From positions 1 through 6,450 of the forward strand of contig JADGQG010000112.1 in assembly GCA_017882025.1 (NCBI GenBank): a DNA stretch of 6,450 bases. The letters run 5' to 3'. Positions 1 through 4,978 of the stretch are shown one piece after another; positions within the stretch are counted from its first letter, which is position 1, and each line of letters starts with the position of its first letter. Origin of the DNA: Chloroflexota bacterium. Lineage in GTDB: Bacteria; Chloroflexota; Limnocylindria; Limnocylindrales; CSP1-4. A program made the translations under genes and the position numbers. Under the pieces are notes generated by a model. The model was not told where the DNA came from, ran no database searches, and saw nothing but the letters and a program-made list of their open reading frames with translations.

Positions 1-1
1 G

Positions 2-157
2 TGGTGCGGCTCTCTGGCCCAGTGCGCCAGGGTGCCGTGGCGCGTTGATCGCCCGCGCGTCCGTTCAGATCCCGACCGGCTCGCGAAGTACCCCCGCATC
101 CTGCGCGCCGTGCGCCGCGCGACCGAGCTGGCGCGGGGCACGGACGGCTGGACCCGC
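2..157 (+). pseudogene. Coding-like fragment, possibly part of a LOTUS/OST-HTH-type domain
   Basis: The frame from position 2 is open at the window edge and has almost all G/C third positions between about 62 and 155, where it reads RLAKYPRILRAVRRATELA and then GTDGW. The pattern of a basic helix followed by an acidic/Gly-Asp-Gly-Trp turn resembles the start of LOTUS/OST-HTH domains found at the ends of NYN-nuclease proteins, but this is a resemblance from memory only. After about 157 the codon bias collapses in this frame, exactly where the minus-strand relic coding signal begins, so the gene appears truncated there. It could instead be a chance open frame, because GC-rich DNA also keeps the opposite strand open here. 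Confidence 0.25.
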
Positions 158-296
158 TCTCCCGCACCCCGATGGCCGGGCTCGTCGCCACGATCACCGC
201 CTTCTCGAAGCTGGGCACGCGGTCGCGCAGGAACCGGTGGAACTCCTGGACCTGGCGCCGAACATCGACCTCGGCGCGGGTGAGCGCCTCCGGGTC
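157..296 (-). pseudogene. Relic of an FAD-dependent oxidoreductase-like gene
   Basis: Reading the minus strand down from 296 gives DPEALTRAEVDVRRQVQEF, then HRFLRDRVPSFEKAVIVAT and SPAIGVRES. The order LTRAE...RRQ...FLR..VP.FE.A......IGVRE is what I recall from the middle of FAD-dependent oxidoreductases of the FAD_oxidored type, where GVRE is usually followed by SRRI. Here it becomes GSSRPCP and the resemblance stops near 157. No start codon, dinucleotide-binding motif or C-terminus is present, so only some 45 codons survive. It is offset by one base from the phosphotriesterase-like relic directly upstream on the same strand. I infer two unrelated gene fragments joined by deletion or recombination, but family assignment from such a short piece is tentative. 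Confidence 0.42.
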
Positions 297-585
297 CGTG
301 GTAGTGGGCGTCGCGGTGGTAGCCCGAGGCGGCGATGATGGTGGCATCCGTCGACTCGGCAACCGCGCGCATGCGGTCGGGCCGCCGCCCCGGGCCGATC
401 GGCGTCATCTCGACGATCGTGCCGATGCCGCTGGCCTTCGCCTCCAGGACCTCGGCGATCGCCCGTCCAGTGTCCTGGAACGCCTGGCCCGCGAGTGCCG
501 CGAGTCGAGGAACAGGTGGTCGTGCGTGTCGACGACGCCGAGCTCGTCACGGACCCGTGACGCTGACCACGTGACCCTGCGGCAC
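297..585 (-). pseudogene. Frameshifted N-terminal relic of a phosphotriesterase-like metal hydrolase
   Basis: The minus strand begins at a GTG (585-583) with GGAGG four bases upstream and reads VPQGHVVSVTGP, then a TGA at 549-547. In the next frame it continues DELGVVDTHDHLFLDS, with the HxH metal-binding pair typical of the phosphotriesterase/amidohydrolase superfamily. Near 520 one base appears missing; the third frame then gives AFQDTGRAIAEVLEAKASGI, TIVEMTPIGPGRRPDRMRAV and IIAASGYHRDAHY. These match the strand-4 acid/lysine region and the GYxRDAHY segment of phosphotriesterase-like proteins. The rest of the barrel (later metal ligands, C-terminal half) is absent. Two frameshifts and the truncation make a functional product very unlikely. 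A sequencing or assembly error could explain one shift but not the missing C-terminus. Confidence 0.6.
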
Positions 586-589
586 GTGG

Positions 590-629
590 CCTCCGATCGT
601 CGACGGCAAGGCTTCCACCCGGAATGGTA
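590..629 (-). promoter_or_regulatory. Possible promoter and ribosome binding site of the hydrolase relic
   Basis: On the minus strand a TACCAT box (629-624) fits the TANNNT -10 pattern. GGAGG (594-590) follows about 30 bases later, just ahead of the GTG at 585. An in-frame GTG at 618-616 is an alternative start. No convincing -35 box is visible. If real, the 5' end of the relic is better preserved than its body. The -10 box overlaps a GGTACC palindrome, so it may be coincidental. Confidence 0.25.
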
Positions 630-709
630 CCGATCAACGCTGCCGTCCGATCGCGGGTGAGATCTGGGTGGCCCGGCCGCGATCCGGTCGGCGTTTGGGG
701 ACCTGACCT

Positions 710-1603
710 GTGCAAGCTCTGGCGGACTGGACGCCGGGCGCGTACCATCGACTCCCAGCCAATCGGAGGGTCTCGATCGTCGCTTCGGTTTCCGTCGGAG
801 GACCGTCCCCAGCGAGCGGCCCGAAGTCGGGGAAACGCCCCTACGACCCGCGTCGCCTGCGCACTCCCGGGATCCGGCCGGTGCGCCAGGCGCACCGCGT
901 CGCCCTGCGCGCCGGCGGCATCCGCGTCGAGCCGGGCTGGGTCGTCGGCGTTCTACTCGGCGCCGCTCTTCTGTCCACCAGAATGGTGCCCGGGTCGACC
1001 AGCGGCAGCTCCGCCCCGACCGTCCCCTCGGTCGAGGCAAACCTGGCGCAGTTCTACGCCGCGGTCTCCTCCCTGCCGATCGTGTCGGCCGATCCCGCCG
1101 GTGAGTCGTCGGGCGACGACTCCGGCGGCGTGCTGCATTCCGCTTCGCCGGCCGCGGCCTCGGCCACCCCGCGCCCGAAGGCGACGCCCCGACCAACGGC
1201 GACCCCGCGCCCGAAGGCGACGCCCCGCCCGACGGCCGCCCCGCGCCCGAAGGCGACGCCCCGCCCGACGGCCGCCCCTGTGAAGAAGCCGGCTGCCCAG
1301 GCGACCGCGGCGCCGACGCCGCGCCCGGCTCCCACTCCGAAGCCGACGCCCGCGATCGTGTATCAATATCGGGCCACGGGGCTGGCCACCTGGGGCGACT
1401 TCGGAGGCGCCGTGATCACGCGCCTGCCGCCGGGAACCCGCATCCGCGTCTGTGGCAGCCTCGGCTGCTGGGAGGGCGTGTCGTCCGGGAACGGCCCGTC
1501 GGCCGGCGGAGGCAACCTCGTCGACCTCGACGCAGGCGTCTTCCAGAGCGTCTGCGGCCCGTTGGGCACCGGGGTCGGCTCGATCGTGCTGAGCTGGCGC
1601 TGA
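710..1603 (+). CDS. Membrane-anchored or secreted protein with Pro-rich repeat linker and RlpA-like DPBB domain
   Basis: The frame gives 297 residues. Residues 1-73 are basic and Arg-rich; a short hydrophobic stretch (about 76-88, GWVVGVLLGAALL) probably acts as an uncleaved anchor or signal peptide. Residues about 152-217 form a linker rich in Ala, Thr, Pro, Arg and Lys built on 12-residue repeats. The C-terminal ~80 residues (from Y218) contain GLATWGDFGG, RLPPGTRIRVCG, NLVDLDAG and PLGTGVGSIVLSW, the pattern of an RlpA-like double-psi beta-barrel, with three cysteines (248, 253, 282). Family members bind or cleave peptidoglycan or act as cell-surface domains, so an extracytoplasmic wall-associated role is inferred; I do not see an obvious catalytic residue set. 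The start is uncertain: GTG at 710 is the only standard start before coding bias becomes strong (about 820), GTG at 881 would remove the basic head, and a strong SD at 765 points to neither. Confidence 0.65.
   Translation: MQALADWTPGAYHRLPANRRVSIVASVSVGGPSPASGPKSGKRPYDPRRLRTPGIRPVRQAHRVALRAGGIRVEPGWVVGVLLGAALLSTRMVPGSTSGSSAPTVPSVEANLAQFYAAVSSLPIVSADPAGESSGDDSGGVLHSASPAAASATPRPKATPRPTATPRPKATPRPTAAPRPKATPRPTAAPVKKPAAQATAAPTPRPAPTPKPTPAIVYQYRATGLATWGDFGGAVITRLPPGTRIRVCGSLGCWEGVSSGNGPSAGGGNLVDLDAGVFQSVCGPLGTGVGSIVLSWR
743..770 (+). promoter_or_regulatory. Possible -10 box and Shine-Dalgarno sequence for the DPBB-domain protein
   Basis: TACCAT at 743-748 fits a -10 hexamer and is followed about 17 bases later by GGAGGG (765-770), a strong Shine-Dalgarno sequence. 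No ATG, GTG or TTG in the right frame follows at a normal distance; the in-frame codon six positions past the SD is ATC (776-778). The elements lie inside the coding frame if the GTG at 710 is the true start, so either they are accidental or the start is misplaced. No clear -35 box is seen. Confidence 0.3.
1163..1270 (+). repeat. Three tandem 36-bp repeats encoding a Pro/Thr/Ala/Arg/Lys linker
   Basis: Units at 1163-1198, 1199-1234 and 1235-1270 are nearly identical at the nucleotide level and each encodes a version of ATPRPKATPRPT (third copy AAPRPKATPRPT). Differences are a few substitutions, for example GACCAACG in unit one against GCCCGACG in units two and three. Each unit itself holds two six-residue halves. 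Such arrays usually make an extended, flexible, positively charged spacer through the cell wall; copy number may vary between strains by slippage. Confidence 0.9.
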
Positions 1604-1743
1604 GCTTCGAACAGCTGGCGCAGGTGCATCGGCAGCCCTGGCCGGTGTGTGCCGCGAGGAGCTCCCGGCTCTCACCCTCGTCGCGCTGAGTGAACGGCTC
1701 GTCCGCCCAGATAGTTCGGCCGGCACCAGAGGGGGGTGTCCTG

Positions 1744-2040
1744 ATGTCGGCGATCGTCGTCAATCGGATCAAGCTCAGGGTTCCTGTCGAGGAAGTGGTC
1801 TCCGCGGTCGACCGCGAAGTACTGCCCGTGCTCCGGGCGCTCCCAGGGTTCGAACGGGCCAGCCTGGTCCAGGTAGGGGCGAACGAGATGGTTGTCGTCA
1901 TCTCGTGGAGCTCGGTCGAGACGGCAGGTGCGGGAGCCGCGATCCTGGGTCCCGGGGTCTTCAACACGTTCATCGCTCCCCACGCCGAGAGCCAGGATCG
2001 GGTCGTGGGGCCGGTGTTGCTCGACGTTCGGGCGGACCAG
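1744..2040 (+). CDS. ABM-like (antibiotic biosynthesis monooxygenase-type) dimeric alpha/beta-barrel domain, stop codon not found
   Basis: ATG at 1744 follows a purine-rich SD (AGAGGGGGG, ending at 1736) by seven bases. The product begins MSAIVVNRIKLRVPVEEVVS and continues with VLRALPGFERASLVQVG, EMVVVISWSS and TFIAPHAESQDRVVGPVLL. A beta strand, helix, PGF turn, then strands with V-V-I-S-W-S-S, and a closing R-V-V-G-P-V strand are the pattern of the ABM fold, a ~95-residue dimer of varied roles (monooxygenase, heme or quinone chemistry, regulators). The domain should end around 2040, but the frame stays open to a stop at 2740-2742, deep inside the next gene, which is in another frame. Third-position bias fades between 2040 and 2110. 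Either the stop was lost by mutation or frameshift, or the protein has an unusual long tail. The end given here is the end of the recognisable domain. GATAGT at 1710-1715 is a weak -10 candidate. Substrate unknown. Confidence 0.55.
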
Positions 2041-2257
2041 GCCAGGACAGCCGTCTGCCGTCTCGACGGCATCAGCGCTCCGGTTTCTCTTCCCACCAAC
2101 CCAATTGAACGGCGCCCGGCATCGGGCCCGGCGTCCCGGCCGCTCATGACGCTTGGCACATGCGAGGATCAGGCCAGCGGAGCACGATCCCCGGACCTGA
2201 CGGTGCCGCGCAGGCGTCGGTCCGGGCTGCGACGCGATCCCAGGGAGAGGACAGGCC

Positions 2258-3568
2258 ATGGCAGACGCCGCTCGCCCGTTGACGATCGGGTTCCCGCGGA
2301 TGCACAAGGAGGCCGGCGAGCGGCGCGACTTCCTGCCGCCCCTGGTCGGCTTGCTGACCGCGCTCGGCGCCGAGGTCCACATCGAGACGGGGATGGGGTC
2401 CGGGATGGGCTATGCCGACCACGACTACATGGCCCTGTCGCCCGACGTCCATGTGACCGACGAGGACGGCGCCTACCGCCAGGACTTGGTCGTCGTGCTT
2501 CGGGCGCCGGAGGGCCGCTACCAGAAGATGCGGAGCGGCGCCGTGCTCGTCTCGATGCTCCACTTCGCGACCCGACCGGCGCGTGTCGCGCTCCTGCGGG
2601 ACCTTGGGATCGACGCGATCAGCATGGACCTGGTCGCGAACGACGAGGGGCGGCGACTCGTCGAGAACCTGCGAAGCGTGGCCTGGAACGGCGTCGGCGC
2701 GGCGTTCGCAGCTCTCGAGCGAACGTGGCCCGGCCTGACTGATCCGCACCGGCCGCCCGTCCGGGTCACGATCATGGGCGCCGGCACCGTCGGGAAGCAC
2801 GCTGTCGAGTTCGCCACGAAGTACGGCGACGACGCCCGCAACGAGGCCTACATGCGGTTCGGGCTGCCGGGCGTCGAGGTCGTCACCACCGGCCGGAACC
2901 TGACCCAGGACCCCGCGTATTTCCGGGCGCGGCTCGCAATGACCGACCTGCTCGTCGACGCGACGCAGCGCCGCGACCCATCCGTTTCGATCGTCCGCAA
3001 TGAGTGGATCGGCCTGATGCCGCCACACGCGGTGTTGTGCGACCTCATCGTCGATCCGTATCTCGTCGACGTCGAGCCCGCCGTCGTGCGGGGGATCGAA
3101 GGGATCCCGCAGGGCAACCTCGACCAATGGGAGTTCGCGCCGGACGATCCCGCCTGGGATGCCCTGCCGCCGGCGGTTCCCACCACACACCGCCGGACGG
3201 TGGTCTCGTGCTACTCGTGGCCGGGCGTGCGCCCCGAACCCTGCATGCACGTGTACGGCTCCCAGCTGGCCCCGCTGCTCGAGACGCTGGTGCTCAGCGG
3301 CGGCATGGACGGCATCACGGCGCAAGGTTCCTTCCACGCCCGGGCGCTGTGGCGGGGCAGCCTGCGCGCCTGGCCCGCGAGCCCGGACGACGACGTGCCC
3401 GATGGCCAGGTGCCGTCGGGGCTGGTCCCCGGGGCGCCGGCGGTCGACTCAGGCGAGGCGGACATGAGGGCACAGCCCGGGCGTGCGTCGGCCACCGAGG
3501 CCGGACAGCTCCACGCCGGGCGGCGCTCGCCGGGCTTGAGCCCCCCTGCGCCCAGGTCACGTTCGTAA
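2258..3568 (+). CDS. Divergent alanine dehydrogenase / transhydrogenase-like NAD(P)-binding oxidoreductase
   Basis: ATG at 2258 is preceded at seven bases by GGGAGAGG, a good SD. The 436-residue product has the two-domain AlaDh/PNT layout. The N-terminal part starts IGFPRMHKEAGERRDFLP (residues 10-27), a variant of the family's opening motif, and holds GAVLVSMLHFATRPA (94-108), whose His102 matches the catalytic His of alanine dehydrogenases. The Rossmann part shows VTIMGAGTVGKHAVEFATKY (170-189) with GxGxxG, then LVDATQRRDP, PHAVLCDLIVDPY and GIEGIPQGNLDQ (279-290). The usual substrate-binding Lys is not evident: the matching place reads VVVLRAPEGRY (78-88). The fold appears to end near ALWRGSLRAW (Trp372); the remaining ~64 residues are low-complexity Pro/Ala/Arg-rich and may be a tail created by loss of an earlier stop. 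The family catalyses NAD-linked interconversion of an amino acid and a 2-oxo acid; the substrate here is not known. It stands apart from lipB by a large gap and probably is a separate transcript. Confidence 0.82.
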   Translation: MADAARPLTIGFPRMHKEAGERRDFLPPLVGLLTALGAEVHIETGMGSGMGYADHDYMALSPDVHVTDEDGAYRQDLVVVLRAPEGRYQKMRSGAVLVSMLHFATRPARVALLRDLGIDAISMDLVANDEGRRLVENLRSVAWNGVGAAFAALERTWPGLTDPHRPPVRVTIMGAGTVGKHAVEFATKYGDDARNEAYMRFGLPGVEVVTTGRNLTQDPAYFRARLAMTDLLVDATQRRDPSVSIVRNEWIGLMPPHAVLCDLIVDPYLVDVEPAVVRGIEGIPQGNLDQWEFAPDDPAWDALPPAVPTTHRRTVVSCYSWPGVRPEPCMHVYGSQLAPLLETLVLSGGMDGITAQGSFHARALWRGSLRAWPASPDDDVPDGQVPSGLVPGAPAVDSGEADMRAQPGRASATEAGQLHAGRRSPGLSPPAPRSRS

Positions 3569-3739
3569 CCGCAGTCCTCACCGGCATTGAGCAGCAGGCC
3601 GCCGAGATGCGCCACTCGATCTCGCTCCCGGCCTCGAACGGAACGTCGGTTTCGCGCCTTGAGGCGCCCGAGCCGCCGAGGGTGCTGGCCGAGCCCTGAC
3701 CGCCCGTCCCGAATAGCGCCGCGCTCCCGGTCTCCCGAG

Positions 3740-3783
3740 CGTTTCGCGGCGGGATCTGCCGACGCTCTCGTGGACGCGAAACG
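3740..3783. repeat. Perfect 9-bp inverted repeat (first of two adjoining)
   Basis: CGTTTCGCG at 3740-3748 is exactly complementary in reverse to CGCGAAACG at 3775-3783, with a 26-base spacer. Its right arm shares three bases (3781-3783) with the left arm of the next inverted repeat, so in RNA the two stems would compete for those bases. It may be part of a terminator region or a binding site for a dimeric protein; the sequence alone does not decide. Confidence 0.5.
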
Positions 3784-3822
3784 GACCCGGCCGCCCGAGG
3801 TGCGAGGGCGACGCGGGTCCGT
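3781..3822. terminator. Probable hairpin terminator, without a U tract
   Basis: ACGGACCCG (3781-3789) pairs perfectly with CGGGTCCGT (3814-3822), and inside it CGCCC (3792-3796) pairs with GGGCG (3806-3810) around a nine-base loop. This gives about 14 GC-rich base pairs with a small internal loop. It sits between two plus-strand units. There is no run of T after it (GTTCGTTGCC follows), as is common for terminators in high-GC bacteria. It would separate the dehydrogenase-like gene from lipB. An attenuator or other structured RNA is an alternative. Confidence 0.45.
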
Positions 3823-4029
3823 GTTCGTTGCCGGGTGACCGGGAGGAGGTCGGTCGGGCCGGCGGAGATGGAGGCTCGGATGAGGGAGCCGAGCTCCGTG
3901 ATGCGAAGTTGACCACCGGCGCCTGAATTCATCCTGAAAGCATGGCCCTGCCGCGGCAGCGTGCCCACCCGCCACCGCTGCTCGACGGCGGTCCATCGGA
4001 TCCGTGGTCGCGCACGCAGCCTCGGCTGG

Positions 4030-4047
4030 TATCGTGGACGACGTGGA
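4030..4047 (+). promoter_or_regulatory. Possible lipB promoter -10 box and short Shine-Dalgarno sequence
   Basis: TATCGT at 4030-4035 fits the TANNNT -10 pattern and GGAG (4044-4047) lies four bases before the ATG at 4052. A transcript starting around 4042 would have almost no leader, so lipB may be read from a leaderless or near-leaderless message, possibly from the in-frame GTG at 4043. No clear -35 box is present. Confidence 0.35.
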
Positions 4048-4051
4048 GCGC

Positions 4052-4978
4052 ATGGAGGAGCCTGGCACGCCACGCGTGGACGCGCGCGCCGTCCCGCCCT
4101 ACGCTCGCACGCTCCGCGCGCGATGGCTGGGCCGGATTCGGTATCGCGATGCCTGGGCGTTGCAGCGCGCCCTGGCAGCCGCCCGCGCGGACGGGACGCT
4201 TGCCGAAGACCAACTCCTCCTCCTGGAGCACGACGCGGTCCTGACGCTCGGGCGTCATGCCGACGCCGGGCACGTGATCGCCCCGGAGCCGATGCTACGC
4301 GGGCGCGGCATCGAGCCGATTCGCGTGGAACGGGGTGGCGAAGTGACCTACCACGGCCCGGGCCAGCTTGTCGCGTACCCCATCGTCGCCCTCGCGGCAC
4401 CGGGCGCCGGTTCTGCGCCCCGCGGTTTCCTTCCCGTCGGCGTCCGCCTCTTCGTCGGGGCCCTCGAGGGCGCAATGGCCGATACCTGCGCGGCTGCCGG
4501 CATCGCCGCCGGTCCGCGCCCAGGCCATCCAGGCTGCTGGGTGGATGCCACGGGGCCGCTGCCGCGCAAGATCGGCGCGCTCGGGATCCGGGTCGCGCGC
4601 GGGGTCAGCTTCCACGGGATCGCCCTCAACGTGACGACGAACCTCGCCGACTTCGACCTGATCGACCCTTGCGGGATGCCCGGCCTCCGCTCGACCTCTC
4701 TCGCGCGTGAGCGCGCCCGCGCGGGAATCCCCGGTGCGGACGCGGACCGTCCGCCCTCGACCGAGAGTGTCGCCGAGGCGGCCGCGGCCTTCGGGCCGGC
4801 CCTCGCGCGACGCCTGGGCTTCGAGCTGGTCGGCGACCTGCCACCCGGCGCCGACGCGGCAGGAGAGCGCCGGGCCCTGGAGGCGCTGGTCGAACGTCTC
4901 CGCGCGACGGACGCCGTCGACGACGCCGAGGGCGACCCGTCGGCCGAGCTGGCGCCCACCCACGCAGGCGCCCGCTGA
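4052..4978 (+). CDS. lipB: Octanoyltransferase LipB (lipoyl(octanoyl) transferase)
   Basis: LipB moves octanoate from octanoyl-acyl carrier protein to a lysine of lipoyl-domain proteins (pyruvate and 2-oxoglutarate dehydrogenase E2, GcvH), the first step of de novo protein lipoylation in the cytoplasm; LipA then inserts sulfur. Counting from ATG 4052 (308 residues), the family signature RGGEVTYHGPGQLVAY is at 94-109, the catalytic lysine region RKIGALGIRV has Lys173, followed by GVSFHGIALNV, and the catalytic cysteine is Cys207 in IDPCGMPG. HDAVLTLGRH near 66-75 fits the substrate-pocket strand. The usual fold ends near ARRLGFELV; a polar tail of about 50 residues follows, so the protein is longer than the common 210-250. 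In-frame GTGs at 4004 and 4043 are alternative starts; 4052 is chosen for its ATG and nearby GGAG. Its stop overlaps the next start (TGATG), implying translational coupling. No lipA is visible in the window. Confidence 0.95.
   Translation: MEEPGTPRVDARAVPPYARTLRARWLGRIRYRDAWALQRALAAARADGTLAEDQLLLLEHDAVLTLGRHADAGHVIAPEPMLRGRGIEPIRVERGGEVTYHGPGQLVAYPIVALAAPGAGSAPRGFLPVGVRLFVGALEGAMADTCAAAGIAAGPRPGHPGCWVDATGPLPRKIGALGIRVARGVSFHGIALNVTTNLADFDLIDPCGMPGLRSTSLARERARAGIPGADADRPPSTESVAEAAAAFGPALARRLGFELVGDLPPGADAAGERRALEALVERLRATDAVDDAEGDPSAELAPTHAGAR

Larger units (their letters stand above)
3569..4051. other. Intergenic region with inverted repeats, no firm gene
   Basis: This 480-bp stretch separates the dehydrogenase-like gene from lipB. 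A plus-strand frame ending at the stop 3697-3699 keeps high third-position GC over its last ~45 codons (TAVLTGIEQQAAEMRHSISL and on), but it has no start of its own outside the dehydrogenase gene and matches no family I recognise. The minus strand across 3790-3915 is also open with good bias (LRITELGSLIRASISAGPTD), again without a clear start or homologue. A small GCGCC-TTGA-GGCGC hairpin lies at 3654-3667. Two longer inverted repeats lie at 3740-3822 and are listed separately. I see no tRNA or rRNA. Confidence 0.6.

Noticed and set aside
194..1196. Long minus-strand open frames of 233 and 263 codons
   Set aside because: Arg/Pro/Ser-rich with no family pattern; they run through the DPBB gene and across the relics in mixed frames, as expected of GC-rich shadow frames.
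1163..1270. Repeats considered as a CRISPR array
   Set aside because: The 36-bp units are directly adjacent with no spacers and encode an in-frame protein repeat.
1592..1621. 9-bp direct repeat AGCTGGCGC flanking the DPBB gene stop
   Set aside because: Short and GC-rich, with nothing mobile between the copies; likely chance.
1848..1858. GGTTCGAA-like sequence reminiscent of a tRNA T-loop
   Set aside because: It lies within the ABM domain codons (GFERA), and no cloverleaf or anticodon arm is found around it.
3315..4475. Minus-strand 386-codon open frame across the intergenic gap
   Set aside because: It overlaps lipB and the dehydrogenase gene in antisense, has Arg-rich low-complexity ends and no recognisable motif; only the 3790-3915 part looks mildly coding-like.
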